Shown piece by piece: positions 26,168 to 38,500 of a stretch of 64,000 nucleotides of DNA. The stretch is taken from positions 47,030 to 111,029 of the forward strand of contig NW_019091562.1 of NCBI RefSeq assembly GCF_001949145.1, given 5' to 3'. Source of the stretch: Acanthaster planci (lineage: Eukaryota > Echinodermata > Asteroidea > Valvatida > Acanthasteridae). The translations under genes were made by a program, and so were the position numbers. Each line of letters opens with the position of its first letter. Position 1 is the first letter of the stretch. Under the pieces are notes generated by a model. It was not told the DNA's origin. It worked only from the letters and a program-made list of their open reading frames with translations, and searched no databases.

Positions 26168-27733
26168 ATGGCACGGCTGACAAGAGCTGCTAGGCTTGCG
26201 AATGTTACCGTGGGAATTAGGTGTATGGAAAATATTACAAGGAGTTTATGCTGTCATGTTACGTACAGTGACAAGCTGTCTGCAATTCAAGGTCAATGTT
26301 GGAACAAATGCTTGAATCCTGTGAATAGACTGAAAACACTCTGCTCTTGGAAGCCACTGACTTTCCTAGGACGAGTCGTCAACCAGCCTGTCCATTGGTT
26401 TCACACAACTGGGGTCCAAAATTGGTATGGCCACCTGACCATCACACCAGAACAAGTCAACTCTATTCTGCACAGGAATGAGCTTGCGGTGGAAGTAGAT
26501 GCCAGCAAGTGCACCTCTGTAAAAACTTTCATGACCAACCAGTTGCGGTCAAACAACCCGGTGGAGGATCGCAGGGCGGAGGCAGCCTGTGTGATGACCA
26601 AGGCCATGCTGTTCGGCGTGTTTGACGGGCATCACGGACCAGCCTGTGCCCAAGTTGTCAGTGAACGCTTGTTCAATTACATAGCAGCTGAGGCTCTCCC
26701 ATACAAAGTGCTCCAGGAGGCCCTACGGATGTTTGCCAGCGGGGAACTGCTAGAGTTAGTTGAGTGGTACCAGCATCCTAATGATTACATCTCCCGTGAC
26801 AGGCAGACGCTGTTCCGGCACAGTCTGGGGCAGTACATGAAGGACAACCTGGAGATGGATTTCCAGGGGGAAGACAGGGTGGCTGACGTACTGATGACGT
26901 CATTCGACAGGCTGGACAAAGACTTATCCACCGAGGCACAGAGCACTTCCAATGGGGAATTCAACGATGAGGGGCTCCACACTGTCTTCTCTGGTGCCTG
27001 TGCCTGTGTTGCCTATGTGGAAGCAGACGATTTGTATGTGGCCAATGCAGGAGACTGCCGGGCAGTGCTGGGCCGGCAGAGCGACAACGAACCTTGGAGT
27101 GCCATCGCCCTGTCAAACGATCACAATGCGCAAAACATTGACGAGGTCAGAAGGTTACGCTCAGCCCACCCTCAGGATGAATCATCCACCGTCATCAAGA
27201 ACGGTCGCCTGCTGAGCGAGCTGGCCCCCCTCCGGGCCTTCGGGGATGTGCGCTACAAGTGGAGCCAGTCCCTCCAGCACCAGGTACTGAACCCCTGGTT
27301 CGGCACTAATGTCATCCCCAAGAACTTCCACACTCCGCCCTATCTGATCGCCACCCCCGAGGTGATCCACCACCGCCTCACCCCGGATGACCGCTTCCTC
27401 ATTCTTGCCACCGACGGACTGTGGGACTTCCTGACCCCCGAGAAGGCCGTCAGCCTGGTTGGGGAGTTCCTCCTGATGAGTGACAAAGTGGGCAACTTCC
27501 GCCCCCCGTCCACTGACATGACTCTTGAGCATATTCACCAGATGCTGTCCAGGCGCAAGGCAGCCCTGTGGCCGAGGGATGACAACGTAGCCACCCACCT
27601 GATCCGCTACGCCCTGGGTGGTGTTCACAACCGGTTTGACCACCATCGGTTGGCCAACACACTGAGTCTACCAGATAACGTAGTCAGGCAGTACAGGGAT
27701 GATATCACAGTGACAGTTGTGTTCTTTCAATGA
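26168..27733 (+). CDS. PDP1: Pyruvate dehydrogenase phosphatase catalytic subunit (PDP1/PDP2 type), single exon
   Basis: A Mg/Mn-dependent PP2C-family (PPM) phosphatase. In animals this family removes phosphate from the E1 subunit of pyruvate dehydrogenase in the mitochondrial matrix and so switches the complex on. The open frame is 521 aa, close to human PDP1 (537 aa). The first 80 or so residues are basic and Ser/Cys-rich, fitting a presequence. Then come the family marks: LTPEQVNSI-like at about 92, VEDRRA at 132, GVFDGHHG at 150 with metal-binding Asp 153, NAGDCRAVLG at 293, NDHNAQN at 317, RAFGDVRYKW at 356, ATDGLWD at 414 with Asp 415, and RDDITV at 510 with Asp 511. All PP2C metal ligands I can place are present. 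The coding part of vertebrate PDP1 and PDP2 is also intronless. I cannot separate PDP1 from PDP2 by reading, so the symbol is provisional. Confidence 0.93.
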   Translation: MARLTRAARLANVTVGIRCMENITRSLCCHVTYSDKLSAIQGQCWNKCLNPVNRLKTLCSWKPLTFLGRVVNQPVHWFHTTGVQNWYGHLTITPEQVNSILHRNELAVEVDASKCTSVKTFMTNQLRSNNPVEDRRAEAACVMTKAMLFGVFDGHHGPACAQVVSERLFNYIAAEALPYKVLQEALRMFASGELLELVEWYQHPNDYISRDRQTLFRHSLGQYMKDNLEMDFQGEDRVADVLMTSFDRLDKDLSTEAQSTSNGEFNDEGLHTVFSGACACVAYVEADDLYVANAGDCRAVLGRQSDNEPWSAIALSNDHNAQNIDEVRRLRSAHPQDESSTVIKNGRLLSELAPLRAFGDVRYKWSQSLQHQVLNPWFGTNVIPKNFHTPPYLIATPEVIHHRLTPDDRFLILATDGLWDFLTPEKAVSLVGEFLLMSDKVGNFRPPSTDMTLEHIHQMLSRRKAALWPRDDNVATHLIRYALGGVHNRFDHHRLANTLSLPDNVVRQYRDDITVTVVFFQ

Positions 27734-30284
27734 CAACTGTCCAACAATAGCAAAAAAATCCATTGAATTTGGATTTAGTGTTCAATGAAGCTTTCAACTT
27801 TGCATTCAGTAAATGCCGAAGGAAATGGCTATTCCTGTAGATATTAAGATTGAAGTGTTTCTGACAATGACAGTGAAATATGGACATCCTCTGATCAGTA
27901 ACTGTAAGGTTTACTTATTTGTAGAATTTGATGTTTTGTACTCATGTAAATGAATAACAATACTACAGTTATTAAGAAAAACAGGTCTATTAATTAGTCA
28001 AAGTGTTACCCACAACATCCAGGTATTTTTTTACAAGCCTTCAGACGACTCTGAGTGTGCAGTGTTGATACAGGTACATGTAAATATACGTCAGCTAAGG
28101 GCCGAAAACCCACAATATAAAATGTGCAAATACATACACTGTATGTGTAAATGTTCTTTCTTGCACAAGGTGGTACAAATTTAATGGAGTACTTTTTAAA
28201 GTGGAATATTTATCAAGTATTCTTGTCGTTGTTGGTCAGATTTTAATTAACGTAATACTCTAAAGTCTCAAGAATCCCACATGCATGGAGTTTGCCAGCA
28301 GTCTTTTTTACCCTCTTTTTCTTGAACTCATGACAAAACTAGGAAGTAAATACCAGGAGTCACTGTCCATGTGTTGCAGTCGAGACCCCTTTGACTTGAG
28401 ACCATCACAAGACAACACAAGACCTCCTATCTGAATTCAAAGTCATGGGCAAGTAAAAACCACATCGGAAACATTACTTTGTCATCGTTCACCCTGATTT
28501 GCTTCTCAACTATAACACGGGCTACAATGTTTTTTACATGTGTTTTGCCACCTGGATGTATGTTGGACCACATGTACACCGAAAGGTCTTGCTGATACAT
28601 TTAAAGTATAAACAAAACAAACTTGTGTTGTATTTGCATCCTTTTGACATGTAAAGGATACTGAATGTACTTTCTGAAATGTGACCTGCCACCGCAAAAT
28701 GACCTGAAAGTCCGAATTTTCAAAAATTAAGATACTTAGTATTGATGTCTTTGAATTCAGCACGAAGAGAGCTTTCCAGTGGCATGTACATGGAACACTT
28801 GGGGTAAAAGTATAAGGCGACTATGAAACATTATTATGGCGACTGTGTGTCATTGTTTCCGACATTGTTTAAACATTTCTGACCGGGCACGAATAATGCT
28901 ATCATCGACATTGCTGAGAAAATCACATTTTTAAATATCTGATGCTGCGAAAAAAATTTGGAATTAAATAGACGGAATACTCTTTCAAAATATTACATTT
29001 CCAAATATTACTGTACAAAAGCCATCCCCTTCAATATTTGGCTTTGAACCCTCAAAATAGCAAAGTGCGCAATGCCACTTTATGCTCATTTTGTCATGCT
29101 GGGTCGCAAATACGTAAGGTTAAATGTGGGCACATGTACACTGTATAAACAGTTCCGGGCTCTTAAAGCTGGTTCATACATGTACATGGACGTGTACTTC
29201 ATGCTAAAGTGATGTCCAACTAAACTTGACATTAACTCTGAATTTACAGGGCATCCATAATGTCCGACGTGAACATCCCTTGGCATTTAAGCTTTCATGT
29301 GACATACATGTAAATGTATACAGTATAGTGTGTCAACCAACCTTCACGCTGCACATGAATGTTACAATATTTCTTATTAGGCCATCCAAAAGAAATTGCT
29401 CTGTCAATCTTGAACATTTTGTCTGTGATCATTGTATATTATTCAACACTTGTGTGGCTTTGGATCTGCTCTCTGAGACATATCAATTTTGAAATGTTCT
29501 TTGCAGGCAAAGCGCCAGTAATTCTGTTTGCGCTTGCCCGACGTGTTCTTTCTAAATTGAATACAAGAGAGCATGTATTGAGAAAGCATGTGTTTGGAGA
29601 CTTTTTAAACCCAGATTTTTTTTTCTCCAGTATGCAGTTTGGAGAATATACATGTAACACTGGATTGTTTTTGAGTTTTTAACAAATTTGTATGGTCTCT
29701 GGTCTGAGCGTGAAGCAAGGTTGGTGCGACAGTTGAAGAAAACAAGAAAAGAAAGCTACAATAAGCCTTTGTACTGAAGCCGTCTCACTTTGTTCACGTG
29801 CAGTTTCCCAATTGCGGCCCTCTGTCTATGAGCACCATAGGAACAGGAACAAGTTAACAGCGTGTAGGGTCAGTAGTGCAAAGATCTATTGTCCTGACAG
29901 ACTGGCTTACTTTGTTAAGTGCAGCATTGTCAGACAGATGTTCTATGCATGGTGGTGCTAACATGAAATATGTCCTCACCAAGGTTCCGGGAGTTGGTTC
30001 AGAAGTAATGGTCCCAACGTGGAATAACATGCACCATTGAGAAGTAGGCAGCTAGTGGCTGCATCTACAGTACTTGTCACAGGCATTTTATTCCATGTCC
30101 ATGTACATACATGTTCATGTTCTTGTAAAACCAGCTGGCAGTGTGGCCCTAGGCAAAACTATCAGACATATACATGTACGTGAGTGGAGCCACTGAAATA
30201 GACTTCGATTGCATCAGTCGTGTCTTTCAAACCAGCCATCAGCTCAACCGTGTTTAAATGTATTCATTATTCCACGCTTAATGT

Positions 30285-30350
30285 CAGCGCATTTGAACAT
30301 ATCTATATGAAATTTGCGCTTTACAGATGAATTAATTATTATTATTATTA
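30285..30350 (+). mobile_element. Possible LINE or SINE 3' tail with ATT repeat
   Basis: TTTGCGCTTTACAGATGAAT followed by an ATT trinucleotide run resembles the end of the LINE fragment at 50804-51064, which has GTGCGCTTTGCAAATC followed by ATT repeats. No coding remnant is attached here. Short and degraded. Confidence 0.35.
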
Positions 30351-31961
30351 TCACTTCAAATTATTTCAAACCAGCCCTTTTGACCACTCAAGCCAAAAGA
30401 AATGAAACATGGCTTCAGCTACAGGTCATGTGACAGTGAAATAAACACACTCTTTTATTTCCACGTAAAATCTGATGTACATGGTATCTACAGTTATAAA
30501 GGATGGTTAAGGCACATACATGTAAATACGGCACAGGAAACCATGCACAGCACCATGTCCAGTGTGCCTGTACTTGCATCTAAGGAAATGCATCCATTAT
30601 TGTGACATTCAGAACTCGTGTAGCATGCTGCCTCAAATGACTCTAAGCCTTCACAATCTGAACCAAAACCCTGAGGAATGCACTTCATAAATTAAGACTG
30701 TCTGCAAGATTTTTCACTTCTTATCCATAAAACAAGCTTTGCGGGCAGTGATCGATGCAACACACATACTATCCACAACAGCTGTGGGTGGCTTTCGCCA
30801 GCACAGTAATTGCGAAACAGAAAACTAAACTGGGGCTTACAAAGCCGCAACTAAACATTAAGGCTGTGGCTCAGAAGTAGCACGTGCACCTACTGTATGA
30901 AAGCCGTTGGTCCCAGTAACAGGACTCAGACACACCCCAAACGACTTGTAAGTACATGACTGTACAACCTGCCATGACATCAGTACATTTTTTTAATGAA
31001 GGGTTCCTTTGTTTGCTCGTAAACCCTGGTTATACTGTACGTGGCTGTGTTGCCGTCACTAAATGGATTCATCAATCAGCGATTTGCATGCACTGTACAT
31101 GTACAAAATGTACGTACACAGCGTATGCATACATGTACAATGTACTTCACTGAATCATGAAATACAGTCCCGATAGATCAACTTGGACAGTGGTTAAGTA
31201 CAGGGGCATAAAGACTGGGGGGCATGGCACCAGTCAGCAAATAGAGCTGCGGTTGGCAAATGAATCCAAACTTGGTACATAAACGATACAGGTTCCCCTG
31301 AAGCACGACGTGTAGCATACCATGGATCTCAATTTTTCCGCACTTTGTGAATTTTACACAAGACGGTAAATTGACTCTGGTACCCCTCCCCCCCAAAAAA
31401 TGCCTTTGCCATGCCCATGGGCAGGTAATGTACCTACATGGGTGTACGTGTACGGACATATTTTTATTTGACAAGCAACAGTCAGGGAATGAATACGCCG
31501 GCAAAGCAGCCATCCGATGAAAACACCATTCAGCATGATGTTCCTGCTTTAATTTTTCAATGATAAACGTGACGTAAGTTTAGCAGACCTGGACCTTTAG
31601 TGTTTGTCCTTGACAGTTATTGTCACACCGGCAAGACCTGAACATTGTAACTTACTACGAACAAGAGATCCCTGCCGGGACGCTTCTGTCTCTGCAAGGA
31701 GCATATTGCTGAATTTGAAGTAAAAATAGGAAGATGCACTGCATTCAATGTAATTACAATACCCGTATACCACGTTTGGAAGGATTAAGTTTCTGCTCCC
31801 CATATCCTTCCAAACACACGAATCAGGAAAAAACATGTACAAAAAGGATAAATACTCATTTAGTCGAATTTTTAAAAAAAATGGACGGTGGACCAACCAC
31901 CTTCAGATCAAAGAACAAAGATCTGACTGGCCAAATAGAGCACCAAATGGCATTTCAACTA

Positions 31962-32139
31962 CAGCCGAACCTCGCTAATAAGAGCACTGTTAACACAAGA
32001 CTCTGCTTGTAATGAGGAAATTAATTGTCTGGTCCCAGTCCTTTGTTTTTCAATGTTTTTATTCCTGATAATGCAAGGTTCCTGTTATAACATGGTAATT
32101 TGTTAAATCCGAGGACCTCTTAATAACGAGGTTCGACTG
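31962..32139. mobile_element. pogo/Tigger-like MITE with TA flanks
   Basis: The left end reads CAGCCGAACCTCGCTAATAA. The right end, reverse-complemented, reads CAGTCGAACCTCGTTATTAA. Both are flanked by TA. The CAGTCGAACCTCGTTA-type terminus is typical of pogo/Tigger elements of the Tc1/mariner superfamily. At 178 bp there is no room for a transposase, so this is a non-autonomous copy. It sits about 400 bp downstream of the ANKAR-like stop, possibly within its 3' UTR. Confidence 0.75.
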
Positions 32140-32557
32140 TATCCGGCAGGGCTAAATCCTCAAATTTCAATAGGATTTTGCCCACACCAGAGTGTACCCT
32201 AGGGTATCAGGCTAAAGATTTAACCACTGAAGTATTTCAATGACATTTTGGTAGAGCAGGATTTTTTGTGCGTGTATGCATTCCTAATATTCACATCTCC
32301 ACATTCTAACAAAATGTACATATTTACAGTGACCTGACCACAAATGAAAATTGGCAACGATAGAGTATCAACGAATGAAAATCATCTAGACTGTGGCCAC
32401 AGTCCTTGTCCAATAACTGGAGCAATTTACATCCCCCCCCAATCCTTATCCCTCAAAAGATCTATTTCTAAATCACAGGCTGACTTTAGGTATCCATGGG
32501 ACGTTTTTCAAGCTATAGCATTTTGATTCTTTTTTTAAATGATGCAATCTTCGTTTC

Positions 32558-35500
32558 TCACGTGTCGCCCTCCCGCGCAATCACGGCCGACTTCTGCGAG
32601 GACATGTGACTTGCAGGGGTGGACGGGTGGCTGGTGACTGCCTGGTGGCGGCTGTTCCGCGAGTGGGTGGAGCGAGGGCCGCTGGCCTGACGGGGGATGA
32701 TCTGGTTGTCGGTGACCACGGTGAGCCCGTCGTCGTGGTAGTTAGAACTCTGCTGGTTCGTTGGAGAACTTGGCTGGTGACTCAATCCAGTCTCCCCAAA
32801 GCTCAGTATCGTGTACTGACGCACTGTGTGAGACGGAAAAGAAAGAGGGAGCATGTATGAGCCCCAGCTGGTTGAAGAGAGGGCACAAATTTCCTGGCAA
32901 CAGAGGCTCCTTTGGTGGGAACTGCACTTGGCTGGTTCGCAAATGAGTATGACATGCCTGCATTACGGTTGTGTCACTACCAACAAAACGTAGACTTCAG
33001 CATGGCTCTTTCCACCTGATGAGGGGTTGCTTCTGCTCAACTTAGGCGGCGAGTGTCATTACGCATGGTCAAATACGTCAACTGCCGCTGCAGACATTGA
33101 GACCTTTTAAGACCATCACATGACCCCACAAGATCATCACTAAGACCTACATGTACTGTAACAAATGCATTCCTTTTCTCACTGTTCACCCTGTTACTTG
33201 TGGCTGGTCTTGTGACTAGTCTTGTGTATGTACAATGTATTTGTGACTGGTCTTGAGCATGGTCTGGTGTCTGGCCTGGTGATGGTCTTAACTACAACAG
33301 TGTAAACTGCACTGTCCTAACATTTGCAGCATCTCTTCCAAAGTCTTATTGGATACATGTATTGCAAAATGAAACTCGAGGTGATTTCTCCAGTAATTTT
33401 GTTTTAAATCTGCACTAGATGGAGTGAATTCAGCTCTCTATTTTGGGGTATCACTCAGTTTGAGGTTCCGATAAAAACGGGCATTATGTGGGAGAAAAAA
33501 AATGTTAAGGATTCCTCTGTACATTGAGTAAAGTTTTTTTAATCAGATTAAAGGCCTGTAAGTCAAAAAGGCTCTGATAACTTGCAACTCATTTTAGGGG
33601 GTTGGGTCACAATTATGTCTCAGCTCATTAACACCAGACAACGCTGGCCAAAGCTCCCCTCAGGTAAGCACTACCGACATACATGTACGCCATCTTTCTT
33701 CACACTTTTCATAAGACAATTTCACCGGCAACTCTTGTGCAACATAAATATGTGACCCACTTTGTGAAAATGAGTCTTAAGTTGCCAGAGCCACTTTGGA
33801 GTGAAAAGTCCTTTAGAATAATTTGCACAGTGTAAATTGATAAGAACCTGCAGCCTTTTTCCCCATAATGTATCCACTTTCATCAGAATGCCAAACTGAG
33901 TGATAGAATGTATATCTACATCAAAACCAAAAAACTCAATTTGCTCTTTTCAATACAAATGAAAACTACAAAAGTGGCCTTGGCGACTTAAGACTCATTT
34001 TCACGGAGTGGGTCACATATAACATCCCCCAACGCAAAGTAAATCCTCTAGTAACATGAATGAGGGAACCTTATTCCTGTTTAGCAGTCAAACACTTGTA
34101 CAATGTAATATCTCACAGCACAGGGCTCTGCCATGGAAGTCTCAGCATTATTTAATGTACAGAAGGTAATCCCACATGGAAGGCCTTTAAGGTTCTAAGC
34201 ATATACAAGCCAGAAGTGCTTGTAGTAAAATGCCTTGCTTGAGAACACACAATTTCTTGTTGAATGTGTAACCACATACATGTACATGTATAAAAGAGAC
34301 GTTATTAAAAAGAAAATTGACAGAGAGATATGATGGGGTACCCATGTGTTGACGTATTCGCAATCCTTTCATTCCTGTTACAGGATATTTCTCCAGACAG
34401 AAGGATCAGTGAGTCCAATTCTTCAAGAGGGAGGGAACACCTGATGATTTCCCATTTTTGCTCTCCGTTTGTCATGTTTGTTTTATTGTGATGTTAGTGC
34501 TCTTCAATACAGTTTAGTGTGGTTAGTACATTTTACTTGGTAGATGAATTTCCAACATGTAGGCTTGGCATCTTCCTGGTGGATTGTTAGTGTATTATGT
34601 GGGATTAAGAAGACATTGTGTGCATTGTTGTGGATAAAGTGAAAAAAACCACTGAATTGGAATGCACAAAAGCATAACAATTGGAAAAAGGAAAACAGAG
34701 AAAATGCACTACACTAAACAAAACAGTACAACAAGGTACAATTTTTAGAATATGTATTGACTGAAATCTTTTCGTCCATGCAGAATTTCCTCACCTGTAG
34801 AGAATTCTGCTGGTACTCAAAATGATTTATTTTCCAGACATAATTGCGAATGTTATCACAACTTTCTGGAACACCTCCACGGATTCATCAATTTTCTCAG
34901 GACGGGTGAAACATGGAATGCCTTTCAAGAGGATTTAACCTTTGCGAAGAGTTCTTGTCAATGAGTGCACAGATTTAACATAGTTGTTAACGTAGAGAAT
35001 TAAGATGACATCTTCTGATTTAGTCTTCCATGCTTATCATGCTTAAAAGCGTAGCTGCAATCAACGTTTTTTATACAAACCTTCAAAAGGCATTTTTGTG
35101 TCTCAATTAACCTTATTTTCGACTTTTTTTTCACTCTTTCAAAGGGTATTTTACAGTCTTTTTGGACTTTATGCGGATAAGTATTTCCATATTCATGGCC
35201 AAACTGCAACTTCACGCCAGGAAGAAGCCTCAATGTTATATGGTCTGCCCACAAACAAGTCCTGCATTTTTACAGATTTTGCTGGACTCTGCTTCTCTTC
35301 TCCGATGACTGATCATTGTTCATGACACTGCATAGCACTAAGCAAGCATCAATCCTTTCTCCAAGATGTTTTCGGTAAGTAAATTCTGGGTTCACAATTT
35401 GAACAGAGAGCCTGTGCCCTGAACTAGGGCCGTTTTCCGATATTCAACGTTAGCTTCGTCTCAGGCTTCAACTGTTTTTTTACCACCTGACTTTGAAGCA

Positions 35501-38500
35501 GTAAGCGCACTAATTAGTCTAATAGTGCCACAAAACATCATACAAGATGCAAGAGAGCAAAAACTTACAGTATTCCAAATTGATTTAAAAGCTTCAGGCC
35601 CACAATCAGGGATTGGTTTCGGGGACGAAACCTGAGACGGAGGCGAAGTTGAGTATTGGAAAACGTCCTAAGTCTTCTCTAAATGACTTCAAAGTAACAG
35701 TGCCCTCAGTTGTCCAGGAAGATAGGGATGATTTTAACTGCCTAAAAAAAGTGCACTTTTCAATGCATTTAACCAAACAGGAATGGAAAAGAATTTTCAT
35801 ATATTGAAGAAGGACACAAAATTGAAGAAAAATTGTGTCTTAGAAAAGCAGCTACACCTTAATGGGTTTATCTTCATCAAATTTTGATCTCAATATGGAC
35901 TTCCCAATAAGCACACAAACGTAACAATTTTAATTCCCAGACGAAAGACGCTGATGCTATACCTCGTGATTTTGGGGCAAGCTTTTGCAAGCTTTTGCAT
36001 AGCGACCACCATCTCTGGAATGGACTGGTTCCTTTGTGCCCTTTTTTCCATTGAAAACAGTGTATTGGTGCAAGGCTTCCCTTCCGTAATTAAGCAAAAG
36101 CTTGCCCTGAATCACGAGGTAGAGCAACAGTGCTTTTAGTATGGAGAATTCAAATTATTATGTTCCCGTGAATTTAAAGAACTCAGAGTACCAGATTTTA
36201 TTCACAGGTCACTCGCAAAAGGCTTATTCCAAGACCAGTTAAGAGGTTTTACCTGAAATATCTACAAAGAAGTTCATCACTATTGTCACTGTTATATACT
36301 GCAATCTGTTAATTGCACAAGATGTACAAACTCGGAGGAAATTTTCACACAGGGAAAACATCTAACAGGAGCCCAGGCTGTTCACCCCAAGTGCATGAGT
36401 TATTCTTTGCTTAGTAAGATGGTAGACCAAACTTACCCATCCAACACTGTGAAATGCATGCAACAAGGCAAGGAATGCGGCAGGTGAGAGTGGCACAATA
36501 CAATGGGACACTGAGCAGCAGAAATTAAAGGCCAGTTCATTCTCAGGGCAAAAAGCGAACAACACAAAGTCACAGAGACATCGCGTGTAAAATTTGGCTA
36601 AGGTTGACGGGTGATCAACATTTGTCAACTTGCAGGGCAAACTATCTGCGATGTTTTTGTCGATTCAAATTTACTTGTTCACTTTCACACTCGGCATGAA
36701 CCCGCCTTAACATGCAAGAATGGATGGTGCTGCAAGACGAAGTTGGGCATGTGCAAGTACCGGGAAGTCCACGTGCATCTGTACCATACAGCTGCATGTA
36801 CATTTAGACTATTGGAGAGCCGACTATGTTTACAATCATGGACAAGGTGAATGTATGTTGGAGGTGACCATTTTTGGAAGGTTGCAGTTCTTCCCCACCA
36901 AAAAAAAATTCAAGTTCTAAAATTCTCCAGTTCAAATTATCTCTTCTCAATGCTGGCTTTGAATCAGCCAGTTGACCCACTGGTTGACCAGTTGAAATGC
37001 TTCGGTGAGTATGCACCATCATGGGTTTGAGTCACACCAGAGCGAGCCAGCTTTTTGTTTTGTTCGTTACTGACCATAATGCTCTGAGCATGCACTGTGT
37101 GGTATCGTTCAATGGGAAACTTTAAGACACTGGTGGCAGCAGACATATTGGTCCTTTTTCACAATACTGCGCATGCTCAGAACTATCCGTGCATGCTCAG
37201 AACTATCCGGTCCGGTGTGTTTGTCGCTAGCAAGCTTCTCAAAGTCTCCCATTGTCATACCAAGGTGTCATGCTCAATGCACATCAGAAAGATTTCTAGA
37301 AACAGTGAGAGCAGCAAGCCAGATATTGTTGAGAAAAACAATCAATGGCCAGGTTTTTCTCTTTTCCAGTACTGTAGCAAACAAAAGCATTCCTTTGTCA
37401 CTGTTCACCATGTCATTTCTGACAAGTCTTGTGTCTGGTCTTGTGTCTGGTTTTTCGGGTACATAACTTATTCTTACAATGCACAGCGATCACATGCCCA
37501 AAACTACTCAATGATGGAAACAGAAGACGATTACTAAATTGAAAAAATGCTGCATAATTTAGTCTCAGAAGTAATGACTCACTGTTAGGGTTCTTGATGT
37601 TGTTTAGGTATGGCACTGTCTTCTTGGCAACAAGACATGGTCGTTGGGAGGTGCTGAAAAAAAGGAAATATTAATAAGCAATGAAGTTAAGTCGTTGAAA
37701 ATGGTTGGTTTTAGTGCTATTTTCAGTGCCATATGATCCAGCAAGGGCTGATCCTTGTACTTCTTTTAGACACGGAGAGTAGGGATTAAAAATGAAGAAA
37801 TGTGAACTATTTCCACATTGTCACATTAAATTGAATGTAACAAAATTTGAGTCTATCATTTTTTTTATGACAAGCAGTTACTCCTTGAATGGAGGCTACA
37901 GCGTTCTTGCCACGGCACTGCAGGCCCCTATTGTTCATTTTATTTCACCGTGGAGCCCTGGCCTGGCTCTGTGGGCTTCAGAAATGCTAGTCTGGGTTGT
38001 TCACTGTGGTCTTAGGAATTCCTTTCTTTTCATATAAGCAGTTGTGGTACACTGATTTGGATAACTTTTACTGCAGGCTTATAAAAGCTGCCTGCAGCAT
38101 AGTCTGGGTGTGTGGACTGGCGGCCAGGGCGAGGTGGGGGAAGGTGATGTGAAATTTTATCTCACATTTTCAGCGCAGAGGTGCCTACTTGTGTATCTAC
38201 GTATCTTTAGTTATCTGAAATGTCTCAACTTGTGTTGCTTAACAAAACCACTACTATCTATTTATTTTTTGGGAAGGGGTTCCAGTGGTCTGTGCAGTCT
38301 TTCTGTGAGTACGTTGCAGTTTCTTTTCATTTAGTTTTGCCTTGTTCTCGCCCTTGCCACGCCCAGACTGTGGTGTCTCACCGTAGTCATCCCATGTCTT
38401 CATAATATGTGCTCTGCCAGTAACTGCATGTACATGTACGTTCTTATTTCTTTTATACACCATGTGTGATTTCCTTTGATTTATAACCTAACCAGCCCTC

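Larger units (their letters stand above)
27734..32557. other. Convergent intergenic region between PDP and the ANKAR-like gene
   Basis: Both neighbours end facing this 4.8 kb. It must hold the two 3' UTRs. I see no additional gene. It is rich in ACATGTAC words (for example near 29170, 30170, 31095 and 31130). A possible LINE tail (30285-30350) and a pogo-like MITE (31962-32139) lie within it. A TTTATT at 32058-32063 (AATAAA on minus), inside that MITE and about 500 bp past the ANKAR-like stop, could serve as its polyadenylation signal. Confidence 0.45.

Noticed and set aside
27182-27646. 154-codon open frame on the minus strand
   Set aside because: Antisense shadow of the PDP coding exon. 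It has no domain of its own.
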